From positions 143,373 to 207,372 of the forward strand of contig NZ_JAVRIF010000007.1 of the NCBI RefSeq assembly GCF_031846185.1: DNA of 64,000 nt, written 5' to 3'. This document shows, one piece after another, positions 52,742 through 62,361 of this stretch. The translations under genes and the position numbers were made by a program. The stretch comes from Thalassotalea_H castellviae. Lineage in GTDB: Bacteria; Pseudomonadota; Gammaproteobacteria; Enterobacterales; Alteromonadaceae. Each line of letters begins with the position of its first letter. Position 1 is the first letter of the stretch. The notes below the pieces were generated by a model, which was not told where the DNA came from, did no database searches, and saw only the letters and a list, made by a program, of their open reading frames with translations.

Positions 52742-52770
52742 ATTATATTCTTACGATATCATGAAGTTTA
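52742..52770 (-). promoter_or_regulatory. liuR promoter
   Basis: On the minus strand, TAAACT (52770-52765) and TATAAT (52747-52742) are separated by 17 nt. The -35 overlaps the first LiuR palindrome, which suggests autorepression or MerR-type control. Confidence 0.6.
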
Positions 52771-52783
52771 CGTAAACGTAAAC
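52766..52783. promoter_or_regulatory. Probable LiuR operator 1
   Basis: The 18-bp palindrome GTTTACG-TAAA-CGTAAAC, flanked by AA/TT, gives a perfect 22-bp dyad apart from the spacer. It lies over the liuR promoter. Confidence 0.75.
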
Positions 52784-52859
52784 TTTTCTGTGTTTTACGC
52801 GATATTAACTGGCAATAATTTAGTACATTTATCTGATACTAGTACTAATTAACTACCGG

Positions 52860-52877
52860 GTTAACGTTGGCGTTAAC
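52860..52877. promoter_or_regulatory. Probable LiuR operator 2
   Basis: The 18-bp palindrome GTTAACG-TTGG-CGTTAAC has the same 7-4-7 layout as operator 1. It lies over the -35 region of the thiolase promoter. Confidence 0.75.
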
Positions 52878-52895
52878 TAGTTCCTCGGGTATTAT
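52867..52895 (+). promoter_or_regulatory. Thiolase gene promoter
   Basis: TTGGCG (52867-52872) and TATTAT (52890-52895) are spaced by 17 nt. The -35 sits within the second palindrome. Confidence 0.55.
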
Positions 52896-52948
52896 GTCGA
52901 ACAACTGTTTGAAAAATATTATGTTGCGAATTTTCGCTGGAGAGTTTT

Positions 52949-54133
52949 ATGTCTACTGTTGATCCTATTGTTATTGTATCTGCCAAAAGAACGCCAATGG
53001 GCGGTTTTATGGGAGGTTTATCTACCGTTACCGCACCTACTTTAGGGGCCACGGCTATTCGAGCTGCACTTGAAGAAGCAAATCTGAAAAATGATCAAGT
53101 AGATGAAGTGATCATGGGATGTGTGCTTCCTGCAGGCTTAAAACAAGCACCTGCACGTCAAGCAGCATTGGCGGCAGATTTAGATTTATCAACTGTTTGT
53201 ACCACTATTAATAAAGTGTGTGGTTCAGGTATGAAAGCTGCCATGCAAGCGCATGATGCTTTAGTTGCTGGCTCAATTGATGTCGCCATTGCCGGTGGTA
53301 TGGAGAGTATGACTAATGCTCCTCATTTATTACCAAAGGGAAGAGCCGGTATTAAAATGGGCCATGGTCAAGTATTAGATCATATGATGACCGACGGTTT
53401 AGAAAATGCATATGACGGTATTGCTATGGGCTGTTTTGCACAAGGTACAGCGGATGAAAATAATTTTACACGTGAAGCTATGGATGAATATGCTATTCGT
53501 TCTTTATCTCGTGCCAATGCTGCTATTGAATCGGGTGCATTTATCAATGAAATTGCACCTGTTACGATAAAATCTCGCCGTGGTGATTCAATATTTGAAA
53601 TTGATGAACAACCCGGTAATGCGCGTCCTGATAAAATTCCTTCATTAAGAGCTGCCTTTAAAAAAGACGGTACTATTACTGCCGCTAATTCAAGTTCAAT
53701 ATCTGATGGTGCTGCAGCATTAGTGATGATGAAGCTATCTGAAGCCGAAAAACGTGGCTTAACGCCATTATGCAAAGTTGTGGCACATGCCACTCATGCA
53801 CAAAAACCAGAAGAATTCACCGTTGCACCGGTTGGCGCAATGAAAAAGGTGTTAGATAAAGCAAGTTGGACAACTAAGGACGTTGATTTATTTGAAATTA
53901 ACGAAGCCTTTGCCATGGTAACTATGCTGGGCATGAAAGCGTTAGAACTCGATGCTGAAAAAGTTAATATTAATGGTGGTGCTTGTGCTTTAGGGCATCC
54001 TTTAGGTGCTAGTGGCGCACGTATTATGGTGACATTAATTCATGCGTTAAAAAACAAAGGTTTATCTAAAGGGGTTGCTTCACTTTGTATTGGTGGTGGT
54101 GAAGCGACAGCAATTGCGGTTGAAATGTTATAG
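52949..54133 (+). CDS. Acetyl-CoA C-acetyltransferase (thiolase)
   Basis: A 394-residue thiolase II. The acyl-carrying Cys is in NKVCGSGMKAAM (near residue 90). The NEAFA motif and GGACALGHPLGASGARI with the second catalytic Cys-His are intact, as is the closing CIGGGEATAIAVEML. It splits acetoacetyl-CoA to two acetyl-CoA, completing leucine degradation after the CoA-transferase step, or works on other 3-ketoacyl-CoAs. GGAGAG precedes the ATG. It is divergent from liuR with shared operators, so probably under LiuR. It ends with a strong terminator. Confidence 0.96.
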   Translation: MSTVDPIVIVSAKRTPMGGFMGGLSTVTAPTLGATAIRAALEEANLKNDQVDEVIMGCVLPAGLKQAPARQAALAADLDLSTVCTTINKVCGSGMKAAMQAHDALVAGSIDVAIAGGMESMTNAPHLLPKGRAGIKMGHGQVLDHMMTDGLENAYDGIAMGCFAQGTADENNFTREAMDEYAIRSLSRANAAIESGAFINEIAPVTIKSRRGDSIFEIDEQPGNARPDKIPSLRAAFKKDGTITAANSSSISDGAAALVMMKLSEAEKRGLTPLCKVVAHATHAQKPEEFTVAPVGAMKKVLDKASWTTKDVDLFEINEAFAMVTMLGMKALELDAEKVNINGGACALGHPLGASGARIMVTLIHALKNKGLSKGVASLCIGGGEATAIAVEML

Positions 54134-54160
54134 TTTTTAATACGGCTATGCATCTTGGTA

Positions 54161-54195
54161 AAATCGTAAGCGCTCAACCGCTTACGATTTTTTTT
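54161..54195 (+). terminator. Rho-independent terminator of the thiolase gene
   Basis: The perfect 12-bp stem AAATCGTAAGCG (54161-54172) and its complement (54179-54190) are followed by T residues to 54195. Confidence 0.93.
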
Positions 54196-54221
54196 AGCGT
54201 TGATTTTTAACTAGGTAGTTA

Positions 54222-54899
54222 TTAATGAATCGTTTGTGGGAAAGGAGTATTCAATAATAATTTTATTGCCTTATCTAATCTAGGGAGCAGTTTTCGGTGT
54301 TTTTTATGCAAAATATGAAAACCAATTTTTTCTTCAATTAAGAATTTATTCTTAAAAGAGTTTTTCGCTTCAATATCTTTTTCATCAAAAACCATAAAAA
54401 TATAATCGACTCTTTTTTGTTTAAACATTGCTAATAATATTTTGAAACTGCTCACTTCCGTTATACGAATTTTACTATTGCCTAATAAGTTGCTGTAAAA
54501 CTCATCTCCGGCAATAAGTCCTAACATTTTATTGGCTGATTTTAGTACACTCAGATCACAGTTTAACTGTAACTGACAAATGAGCATCACTTGAATTTTG
54601 CTGATTGGCGTTGGTACTTTGATAATATTAGGATACAGGGTAAATACCTCACCTGATTTAGCCGTATCTGCATCGATTTCACCTTGGTTTAATAATTTTA
54701 AGGCTCGTTTATCATTAATTTGAATAAATTCAGGTGTAATGCCTATCGAACGGTAAGCTCTATCCAATAAAGGGACATAAAAATTAATGATTGAGTCATG
54801 CTCGACATAACTGATAATAAAGGGGGCTTTTATTTCTTCAGCAAAAGCCTGTTTAAAAAGGCTAAATATGCAAAGAACGAAATAGAGGGTTAACTTCAT
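54222..54899 (-). CDS. Family 3 periplasmic solute-binding-like protein (orphan)
   Basis: A 225-residue exported protein (signal peptide ends near FAEE, residue 21). It resembles the bacterial SBP family 3 fold found in amino-acid transporters and sensors: FYVPLLDRAYRSIGITPEFIQINDKRALKLLNQGEIDADTAKSG is the usual first half, then MLGLIAGDEFYSNLL in the hinge and FKQKRVDYIFMVFDE in the second lobe. It has no transporter partners nearby. Such orphans in Alteromonadales often act in periplasmic sensing, but this is inference. The ligand is unknown. Confidence 0.78.
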   Translation of the reverse strand: MKLTLYFVLCIFSLFKQAFAEEIKAPFIISYVEHDSIINFYVPLLDRAYRSIGITPEFIQINDKRALKLLNQGEIDADTAKSGEVFTLYPNIIKVPTPISKIQVMLICQLQLNCDLSVLKSANKMLGLIAGDEFYSNLLGNSKIRITEVSSFKILLAMFKQKRVDYIFMVFDEKDIEAKNSFKNKFLIEEKIGFHILHKKHRKLLPRLDKAIKLLLNTPFPQTIH

Positions 54900-55031
54900 T
54901 TGTATCTATTAATCAGCATTAATAAATTTCAGTATAGTGGATAAATGTAAACTTTGTCGGAACTTGAATTACTTTGAATTTGTTATTAGATACGTTACTG
55001 TTCTTTATCCTTTTCATCGCTAGTTATCTTT

Positions 55032-55442
55032 ATGGAAACTCAGTTACCTATCTCAATAAAAGTAAATAGTTTACTTACAGAAAAATTCACGACGTTAAAC
55101 TCCATTGCTAATCGATTAGAATCACAGCTAAATTTTCAAACCATGACTGCAGGATGGTATGGCGATGAAGAAAACATACTTTCGCTTTACTTTTCAATTG
55201 AAACAGCTGAAAGTTTTCGAGAGATCAGTTCCAATTATCCGGCGATAAAAGATGAACTTGCTGATGATGTTTTGTATGCCACAGAGCAAAACAATCAATT
55301 TCAAACCTGTTTCGTTGCAATAACTGAGATTGAACATCATTTGCTTGATGAACATCCCAAATTAATGGCAGGATTGTTAGAGAAAAAATTATATAAAGTA
55401 TTAAACATGATCGCGAAAAAATTAAAATTTAATGAGCTTTAA
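55032..55442 (+). CDS. Hypothetical cytoplasmic protein
   Basis: A 136-residue acidic protein with no signal peptide, membrane helix or cysteine motif. The composition is ordinary for a folded mixed alpha/beta protein (LNFQTMTAGWYGDEENILSL then FSIETAESFREISSNYP), with a helical tail ending KLKFNEL. There is no ribosome site of note. I recognise no family. It is convergent with the AraC-type regulator gene and may be expressed alone. Confidence 0.6.
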   Translation: METQLPISIKVNSLLTEKFTTLNSIANRLESQLNFQTMTAGWYGDEENILSLYFSIETAESFREISSNYPAIKDELADDVLYATEQNNQFQTCFVAITEIEHHLLDEHPKLMAGLLEKKLYKVLNMIAKKLKFNEL

Positions 55443-55458
55443 ATCACTTATTCACGAC

Positions 55459-56379
55459 TTATTTTTCTGTAAAATGTGAATCTCTATATTGCTTCGGAGA
55501 CATGCCAACTATTTTTTTAAATAATCGTGAAAAATAGTAGGGATCTGCATAGCCCAGTGACTCAGCAATATGCTTTATTGAATCATTTTTATTGTCAAGT
55601 TCGTTACAGGCATATTGCATCTTCATATTAATGAAATGTTGTATGGGTGAGGTATCAGTTAACTCTTTAAATTTTTTTGAAAAATGAAACTTCGAAAGTT
55701 GGCTATAATGAGCCAGTGTATCCAAACTTAAGTCTTGATGGATATTATTGCGCATTAAGCTCTCAACAGCCTCAATATCAAAGTGACTATTTTGATTAAA
55801 AGCTGTCAGTCTTAATTGTAAGGCAAGAGAGCTTAATGCTTGTTGTAATAAATGCACACCATGGATGACATTGGTAGCGGTATATCCTCGAGTGCCTAGT
55901 GCCAGTAAATTATCAAAATCTTCAACAATATTCGCTAATAAGCCTACATGGGCTAATCCATCATCCATTTTCATCAAAAGCCTTTCAGCAAAATCATCTG
56001 CTAACTTGCCGGTGAAGTTTATCCAATAAAAGCTATTTTCTTTTTGTGATTTTACTGCGGTATTTGTTGAGAACGTAAAAGCTTGATGTGGACAACATAT
56101 GACTAAATCGCCTCGTTTAACTTCTCGTTTTTTACTTTTGTGGTCTAATATTCCACTACCTGATTGGCAATAAATTAAACTGTGATGATGCGCATTATTT
56201 TGTTTTATATTGAGTTTATTATGACTGGTTGATTTTCCCAGAGCCAAAGGATAAAGCCCTGCTGTAAGTGGATGTAGTTTAAGTTTCTTCAACAAAAACA
56301 ATGGAATTACCAAGCGAATATGATCATTTTGATCTTGGTGAATAATTGTTGACTTGATGATTGGTGTACTAGTAGCCAT
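55459..56379 (-). CDS. AraC-family transcriptional regulator
   Basis: A 306-residue regulator. The N-terminal cupin-like AraC ligand-binding domain is residues about 35-160 (HHHSLIYCQSGSGILDH, then VKRGDLVICCPHQAFTFS). The C-terminal double helix-turn-helix is about 205-300: SLDTLAHYSQLSKFHFSKKFKELTDTSPIQHFI and the conserved SIKHIAESLGYADPYYFSRLFKKIVGMSPKQYR. It is divergent from icmF (207 nt between starts), so it probably controls icmF and the genes after it. The effector is unknown; an acyl-CoA or branched-chain acid is a reasonable guess. Confidence 0.9.
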   Translation of the reverse strand: MATSTPIIKSTIIHQDQNDHIRLVIPLFLLKKLKLHPLTAGLYPLALGKSTSHNKLNIKQNNAHHHSLIYCQSGSGILDHKSKKREVKRGDLVICCPHQAFTFSTNTAVKSQKENSFYWINFTGKLADDFAERLLMKMDDGLAHVGLLANIVEDFDNLLALGTRGYTATNVIHGVHLLQQALSSLALQLRLTAFNQNSHFDIEAVESLMRNNIHQDLSLDTLAHYSQLSKFHFSKKFKELTDTSPIQHFINMKMQYACNELDNKNDSIKHIAESLGYADPYYFSRLFKKIVGMSPKQYRDSHFTEK

Positions 56380-56586
56380 TTACTTCGTTATTTAAAAAGT
56401 AATCAATAACAATATAGTCCATTAAATTAACAATAAAATCAATTTTAACGTGGTTTGTAGTGTGTTCAAATATGACTAATGTAAATATTTTTGACAAGAA
56501 AACACTAAATATAAGATCTAGTTGCTTTATCTATTACCTAATTTACGCGCTAGTAATTAATAAATAACACCAAAAGTGAGTTTGTT

Positions 56587-59500
56587 ATGACGACCGAACG
56601 TTACCAATTAAAGAATAAAATTAGAATTGTTACCGCAGCTTCGCTGTTTGATGGCCATGACGCGGCGATTAATATTATGCGTAGAATTTTGCAATCAAGT
56701 GGTGCTGAAGTTATTCATCTTGGTCATGATAGAAGTGTTGAAGAAGTAGTTAATACTGCGATTCAAGAAGATGCGAATGCGATTGCCATGACTTCATACC
56801 AAGGTGGCCATAACGAATATTTCAAGTATATGTATGACCTTTTAAAAGAACGAGGCTGTGAACATATTCGTATCGTTGGTGGTGGCGGTGGCGTTATTTT
56901 ACCTGAAGAGATTGCCATGTTGCATGATTATGGTATCACCCGTATTTACTCTCCTGATGACGGTCGTGAATTAGGTTTATTAGGCATGATAGATGACATG
57001 CTTGAACGTTGTGATTTTAAAACAGGCACCAATGTTAAAAAAGAAGATGTGGCCAATCTTAAAAAGAATGATAAACAAGCCATCGCACGTTTAATTTCAG
57101 CTGCAGAAAACGCGCCAGAAGAAAATAAAGCAGCACTTGATAAAATTCGTAAAATTTCTACTGCGAGTAAAACGCCTGTACTTGGTATTACCGGAACCGG
57201 CGGCGCAGGTAAGTCTTCATTAGTGGATGAATTAATTCGACGCTTCTTAATGGCAACGCCTGACAGCAAAATCGCAATTGTTTCAGTTGATCCTTCAAAA
57301 CGTAAAACCGGCGGCGCATTATTGGGTGATCGTATTCGGATGAATGCCGTCAATAATGATCGTGTTTACATGCGTTCATTAGCGACACGACAGTCGAACT
57401 TAGCTTTATCGGTATATGTCAACGACACCTTAGAGATTTTAAAAGCGACGGATTTTGATTTAATTATTTTAGAAACCTCTGGTATCGGCCAGTCAGATAC
57501 AGAAATAGAAGAACATTCAGATGTATCTTTATATGTGATGACGCCAGAATATGGTGCGGCAACGCAATTAGAAAAGATCGATATGCTCGATTTTGCCGAT
57601 ATTATTGCGTTAAACAAATTTGATAAGCGTGGTGCTTTAGACGCATTACGTGACGTGAAAAAACAATACAAACGTAATCGTGGCATGTTCGAAGCAGGCG
57701 ATGATGAGGTACCAGTATTTGGCACCATAGCTTCACAATTTAACGATCGTGGTATGACAGAGCTTTATAATGCGGTGATCACTGAGTTAAACCATAAAGC
57801 TGGATTAACGGTTGGTGATGTTTTATCAATAGATGGCACTTTGGCTAACAAAAGTAGTGTTATTCCTGGTAGCCGCATTCGTTATTTGTCTGAAATTTCT
57901 GAAAATAACCGTGGTTACGATGCTTGGGTTGAAAAGCAAACTCAGGTGGCTCAAAAGCTTTATGGTATTCATCAAGCGATTGAAACGGCGAAAGAATCAG
58001 ACACAGATGTTTCAGAACAGCTTATTCATCAACTTGAAACCTTATACGCCAAGGTTGAATTAGACCTAGATCCTAAAAATAAACTATTGCTGGAAGAGTG
58101 GGCAAATAAGGTTCAGCGATATAAAAATCCAGAATTTAAATTTAAAGTACGTAATAAAGAACTTTCTATCGAAACCCATGCAAAATCGTTGTCTGATACT
58201 AATATCCCGAAAATTAGTATGCCTAAATACCAAGGTTGGGGAGATATCTTAAAGTGGAGTTTACAAGAAAATGTGCCGGGTGAGTTTCCTTATACGGCAG
58301 GATTGTTTCCTTTTAAACGTGAAGGTGAAGATCCTACGAGAATGTTTGCTGGTGAAGGCGGCCCAGAACGTACTAACCGTCGTTTTCATTATGTATCAAA
58401 AGGCATGCCGGCAAAACGGTTATCAACCGCATTCGACTCGGTAACGTTATACGGTAATGACCCTGCTATTCGTCCTGATATTTATGGAAAAATCGGAAAT
58501 GCCGGTGTGTCTATATGTTGTTTAGATGACGCGAAAAAACTGTATTCAGGTTTTGATTTAGCAGATGCTATGACTTCGGTATCTATGACCATTAACGGGC
58601 CGGCGCCGATGTTGTTAGGTTTCTTTTTAAATGCGGCGATTGATCAACAATGTGAACGTTATATTACTGAGCATGGTTTAGAAAAAGAAACTCAGGCGTT
58701 GATCACTAAAATTTATAAAGATAAAGGCTGTGAACGTCCTACTTATCAAGGCGAATTACCGGAAGGAAATGACGGCCTAGGTTTAATGCTGTTAGGAGTT
58801 ACAGGCGATCAAGTTCTACCCTCAGCAATATATCAAGAGATCAAAGCTAAAACTTTAACGCAAGTGCGAGGCACAGTTCAGGCGGATATTTTAAAAGAAG
58901 ATCAAGCGCAAAATACTTGTATTTTTTCTACAGAGTTTGCCTTGCGTTTAATGGGTGACGTTCAAGAATACTTTATCGAAAAAGGCGTACGTAATTTCTA
59001 TTCAGTCTCTATTTCTGGATACCATATTGCTGAAGCAGGTGCGAACCCTATCACGCAATTAGCGCTTACGTTAGCTAATGGCTTTACGTTTGTAGAATAC
59101 TATTTAAGCCGTGGTATGGACATTAACGAATTTGGACCAAATTTATCTTTTTTCTTTTCAAATGGTATCGACCCTGAATATGCGGTTATTGGTCGTGTTG
59201 CCCGTCGTATTTGGTCAAAAGCGATGAAAAACAAATATGGCGCGAATGCTCGTGCGCAAATGTTGAAATATCATATTCAAACCTCCGGACGCTCGTTACA
59301 TGCACAAGAAATTGATTTCAATGATATTCGTACAACGTTACAAGCACTTTATGCCATCAATGATAACTGTAATTCTTTGCATACCAATGCGTACGATGAA
59401 GCGATCACAACACCAACTGAAGACAGTGTTCGTCGCGCCATGGCAATTCAATTGATCATTAACCGCGAATTAGGTTTATCTAAAAATGAAAATCCAATTC

Positions 59501-59967
59501 AAGGGGCTTTCATTATAGAAGAATTAACCGATTTAGTTGAAGAAGCTGTATTGACGGAATTCGACAGAATTAACGAACGTGGTGGTGTGCTTGGTGCGAT
59601 GGAAACTATGTATCAGCGCGGAAAAATTCAAGAAGAAAGTCTTCATTACGAACACTTAAAACATTCTGGCGAATATCCGATTATAGGTGTGAATACTTTC
59701 TTAAGCTCAAAAGGCTCTCCAACGGTTGTTCCTGATGAAGTAATACGAGCGACAGAGGAAGAAAAAAATTATCAAATTGATATGTTAGCAAGTTTACATA
59801 AAGCCAATGAAGCCGAAACAACTGTATTATTAAAGCGTTTACAAACGGCGGCAATTAATCATGAAAATATTTTTGAATTAATGATGGACGCTTGTAAAGT
59901 CTGTTCTCTTGGACAAATTGTTAACTCATTATTTGAAGCGGGCGGTCAGTACCGTCGTAATATGTAA
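56587..59967 (+). CDS. icmF: Fused isobutyryl-CoA mutase (B12-dependent) with GTPase chaperone
   Basis: A 1126-residue fusion enzyme that interconverts isobutyryl-CoA and n-butyryl-CoA (and, in known IcmF, isovaleryl-CoA and pivalyl-CoA). Residues 1 to about 140 are the B12-binding domain with the lower-ligand His24 in FDGHDAAI, where the usual final Gly of the DxHxxG motif is Ala. Next is the MeaB-like G-protein: P-loop GTGGAGKS at 203-210, the G3E-type signature DPSKRKTGGALLGDRIRM, LETSGIGQSD and NKFD near 343-346. The mutase barrel spans about 540-1126 (FAGEGGPERTNRRFHY; RPDIYGKIGNAGVSIC). All parts are complete. It is divergent from an AraC regulator. Confidence 0.95.
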   Translation: MTTERYQLKNKIRIVTAASLFDGHDAAINIMRRILQSSGAEVIHLGHDRSVEEVVNTAIQEDANAIAMTSYQGGHNEYFKYMYDLLKERGCEHIRIVGGGGGVILPEEIAMLHDYGITRIYSPDDGRELGLLGMIDDMLERCDFKTGTNVKKEDVANLKKNDKQAIARLISAAENAPEENKAALDKIRKISTASKTPVLGITGTGGAGKSSLVDELIRRFLMATPDSKIAIVSVDPSKRKTGGALLGDRIRMNAVNNDRVYMRSLATRQSNLALSVYVNDTLEILKATDFDLIILETSGIGQSDTEIEEHSDVSLYVMTPEYGAATQLEKIDMLDFADIIALNKFDKRGALDALRDVKKQYKRNRGMFEAGDDEVPVFGTIASQFNDRGMTELYNAVITELNHKAGLTVGDVLSIDGTLANKSSVIPGSRIRYLSEISENNRGYDAWVEKQTQVAQKLYGIHQAIETAKESDTDVSEQLIHQLETLYAKVELDLDPKNKLLLEEWANKVQRYKNPEFKFKVRNKELSIETHAKSLSDTNIPKISMPKYQGWGDILKWSLQENVPGEFPYTAGLFPFKREGEDPTRMFAGEGGPERTNRRFHYVSKGMPAKRLSTAFDSVTLYGNDPAIRPDIYGKIGNAGVSICCLDDAKKLYSGFDLADAMTSVSMTINGPAPMLLGFFLNAAIDQQCERYITEHGLEKETQALITKIYKDKGCERPTYQGELPEGNDGLGLMLLGVTGDQVLPSAIYQEIKAKTLTQVRGTVQADILKEDQAQNTCIFSTEFALRLMGDVQEYFIEKGVRNFYSVSISGYHIAEAGANPITQLALTLANGFTFVEYYLSRGMDINEFGPNLSFFFSNGIDPEYAVIGRVARRIWSKAMKNKYGANARAQMLKYHIQTSGRSLHAQEIDFNDIRTTLQALYAINDNCNSLHTNAYDEAITTPTEDSVRRAMAIQLIINRELGLSKNENPIQGAFIIEELTDLVEEAVLTEFDRINERGGVLGAMETMYQRGKIQEESLHYEHLKHSGEYPIIGVNTFLSSKGSPTVVPDEVIRATEEEKNYQIDMLASLHKANEAETTVLLKRLQTAAINHENIFELMMDACKVCSLGQIVNSLFEAGGQYRRNM

Positions 59968-59991
59968 TTAGTGGACTATTAATCAAATAAT

Positions 59992-60037
59992 TCACGCTAA
60001 AACATAATTAAGCATGTTTTAATTAATTTTAGCGTGA
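59992..60037 (+). promoter_or_regulatory. Hairpin between icmF and the AcuI-like gene
   Basis: An 11-bp stem (TCACGCTAAAA at 59992-60002, complement at 60027-60037) with further partial pairing inside. No T-run follows. It may be a weak terminator or RNA-processing site. Confidence 0.5.
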
Positions 60038-60144
60038 GTCATGAACAAAATGTTAATGTTGGTTCTAGGACTAAAGTCGACTATCTGTGTTGCTTTTGGC
60101 AGGTTATGTTAGTTGGCAATTTCAATCTATTTGAGAGCAAGAAT

Positions 60145-61182
60145 ATGACCCCATCGATAAAAAACATGCCACAAAAATTTACGGCCTTTCGTATTCATCA
60201 AAATATTAATGGTGATAACAAAACGATAACTAGCGGCTTTGAAAAAATAAATCTGGATGATTTAACTGAAGGCGAAGTGGTTATCAAAGTTGCTTACTCT
60301 GATATTAATTATAAAGATGCGCTAGCGGCTACAGGTAAAGGGCGGATCTTACGTACTTATCCGCTTGTTGGCGGTATTGATTTATCGGGGGTTGTTGTAA
60401 CGTCAAGTGATAGTCGATTTACACAAGGCGATAAAGTACTGGTTTGTGGTGCACAGCTTTCCGAATTATATGATGGTGGTTACAGTGAATATGCCCGAGT
60501 AAAAGCTAATTCTGTGGTGAACTTACCTAAGGAGATAAGTTTGCGTGACGCAATGGCGCTTGGTACAGCAGGTTACACTGCGGCAATAGCCATTCAACGC
60601 ATGGAAGATAATGGCCAAAAGCCAGAGTTTGGTCCTATTCTTGTTACCGGTGCGACAGGTGGTGTCGGCAGTTTTGCGATCAATATGCTGGCTGAACTTG
60701 GTTACGAAGTCGTGGCCTTTACGGGTAAAACAGAGCAAAAAGACTATTTAACATCGCTGGGGGCATCACGTTTATTAAATCGTCATGATGTGGAAATGGG
60801 GACGAAACCACTTGAAAGTATTCAGTGGGGAGGCGCTGTTGATAATGTCGGCGGTGAAACACTATCATGGCTAACTCGTACCACAAATATTTGGGGCAAT
60901 ATTGCCTCTATCGGTTTAGCGGGGGGGATAAAGTTAGATTCCACCGTAATGCCATTTATTTTACGAGGGGTTAGTTTACTAGGGATTAACTCGGTAGAAA
61001 TGCCGACATCTGTTCGTACTAAAGCGTGGCAACGTTTAGCAACTGATTTAAAACCTAGCAAACTTGATGTGATCTCGCCAACAACGATCGCGTTTTCTGA
61101 TTTACCGAATGCTTTTGATGCTTATGTTCAAGGAAGTGTCACAGGAAGAACCGTTGTTGCTATTGATGATACGCTTGCATAA
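60145..61182 (+). CDS. acuI: AcuI/YhdH-type acrylyl-CoA reductase-like oxidoreductase
   Basis: A 345-residue zinc-free MDR oxidoreductase. Family hallmarks: SDINYKDALAATGKGRILRTYPLVGGIDLSGVV, YDGGYSEYARV, the NADPH Rossmann motif LVTGATGGVGSFAINM, then LGASRLL and IGLAGGIKLDSTVMPFILRGVSLLGI. AcuI reduces acrylyl-CoA to propionyl-CoA with NADPH; other members reduce other enoyl-CoAs. The start at 60145 has GAGAG upstream; a GTG-initiated extension to 60034 would cross the hairpin and lacks family similarity. It follows icmF and precedes a hydratase-type gene by 42 nt. Confidence 0.88.
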   Translation: MTPSIKNMPQKFTAFRIHQNINGDNKTITSGFEKINLDDLTEGEVVIKVAYSDINYKDALAATGKGRILRTYPLVGGIDLSGVVVTSSDSRFTQGDKVLVCGAQLSELYDGGYSEYARVKANSVVNLPKEISLRDAMALGTAGYTAAIAIQRMEDNGQKPEFGPILVTGATGGVGSFAINMLAELGYEVVAFTGKTEQKDYLTSLGASRLLNRHDVEMGTKPLESIQWGGAVDNVGGETLSWLTRTTNIWGNIASIGLAGGIKLDSTVMPFILRGVSLLGINSVEMPTSVRTKAWQRLATDLKPSKLDVISPTTIAFSDLPNAFDAYVQGSVTGRTVVAIDDTLA

Positions 61183-61224
61183 GTTATTTAATATTGAATT
61201 CATAGAGAAGATGATAGGTAAAAC

Positions 61225-62361
61225 ATGATAAAGCCTTCGAATGAATTACCTGTAATTTTAACCGAGCATATTGTAGACAACGGGATAAAAATTGCTTTTG
61301 CTACGTTAAATGCGGGTAAAAGTTTAAATGCCCTTAGTTTACCTATGATTGATTTATTGCTGCCGCAATTAAAAGCTTGGTTAGCTGATGATGCCGTTGC
61401 TGTTATTGTTTTTCAAGGCTCTGGAGATAAAGCCTTTTGTGCCGGTGGAGACGTGGTAAGTGTTTATCGTGACCTTATTACTAAACATAAAAATAACGCA
61501 AGAAACACCTTAAACGATGATGAAATTTCAGCGTGTTTAGGTGTGGAGTTTTTCACTAAAGAATATCAGTTAGATCAACTCATTCACAATGCAAGCAAAC
61601 CGATAGTAATGTTAGCGAACGGTTACGTTATGGGAGGCGGCATAGGTTTAGTTGCAGGGGCAAGTCATCGTATTGTTACCGAAAAAACAGTGATGGCAAT
61701 GCCAGAAATCACCATTGGCTTATATCCAGATGTCGGCGCAAGTTGGTTTTTAAATCAAATGCCAAAAGGTGTTGGCTTATTTCTCGGTTTAACGGGCATG
61801 ACTTTTAATGGCGCGGATGCAAAGCGATTAAAACTGGCTGACTATGTTATTGATAGTGAGCATATTGATGTTTTAGTCAATGCTCTTTTTCAGCTTGAAT
61901 TAACGATGAATGAAGGTGATAACCATCAACGAGTTTCGGCATTGTTGAATAGCTATAGTGTGCAAAGTAAAGTGCAGAATGTTGGCTTAATTGATAATGA
62001 AATAAGGAAGATACAAAAGGTTACCGCTTATGATAATGTCGTTGATATATACCACGCGATTGTCAACGAAAAAACAAGCAGTGCTTGGTTTAACAAGGCT
62101 CAGCAAAAGCTAAGCCAAGGTAGTCCATTAAGTGCACATATTATTTACCAGCAATTAAAGAATTGTCAGACGTTAACATTAGCACAATGTTTTGAAAAAG
62201 AGTTTAATTTGTCTATTCGCTGTTGTCAGTTTTCTGAATTTACCGAAGGTGTAAGAGCACTATTGGTGGATAAAGACAAACAGCCTAATTGGTTATATAA
62301 AAATATAGAGACGGTTGATAATCAGCAAGTAGCATGGTTTTTTACGTCAATTGAAAAATAA
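61225..62361 (+). CDS. 3-hydroxyisobutyryl-CoA hydrolase-like crotonase
   Basis: A 378-residue crotonase-family protein. The oxyanion elements are KAFCAGGDVVSVYRDL and MLANGYVMGGGIGLVAGASHRI. The catalytic block MPEITIGLYPDVGASWFLN carries the Glu and Asp typical of HIBYL-CoA hydrolases, not hydratases. The C-terminal helical region (about 260-378) is also of that type. It hydrolyses 3-hydroxyisobutyryl-CoA in valine breakdown. The next SDR gene is 115 nt away. It may, with icmF, belong to branched-chain acyl-CoA metabolism. Confidence 0.85.
   Translation: MIKPSNELPVILTEHIVDNGIKIAFATLNAGKSLNALSLPMIDLLLPQLKAWLADDAVAVIVFQGSGDKAFCAGGDVVSVYRDLITKHKNNARNTLNDDEISACLGVEFFTKEYQLDQLIHNASKPIVMLANGYVMGGGIGLVAGASHRIVTEKTVMAMPEITIGLYPDVGASWFLNQMPKGVGLFLGLTGMTFNGADAKRLKLADYVIDSEHIDVLVNALFQLELTMNEGDNHQRVSALLNSYSVQSKVQNVGLIDNEIRKIQKVTAYDNVVDIYHAIVNEKTSSAWFNKAQQKLSQGSPLSAHIIYQQLKNCQTLTLAQCFEKEFNLSIRCCQFSEFTEGVRALLVDKDKQPNWLYKNIETVDNQQVAWFFTSIEK

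Noticed and set aside
56491..56517. icmF promoter with TTGACA
   Set aside because: The only -10-like sequences lie 13-15 nt away, which is too close; evidence is insufficient.
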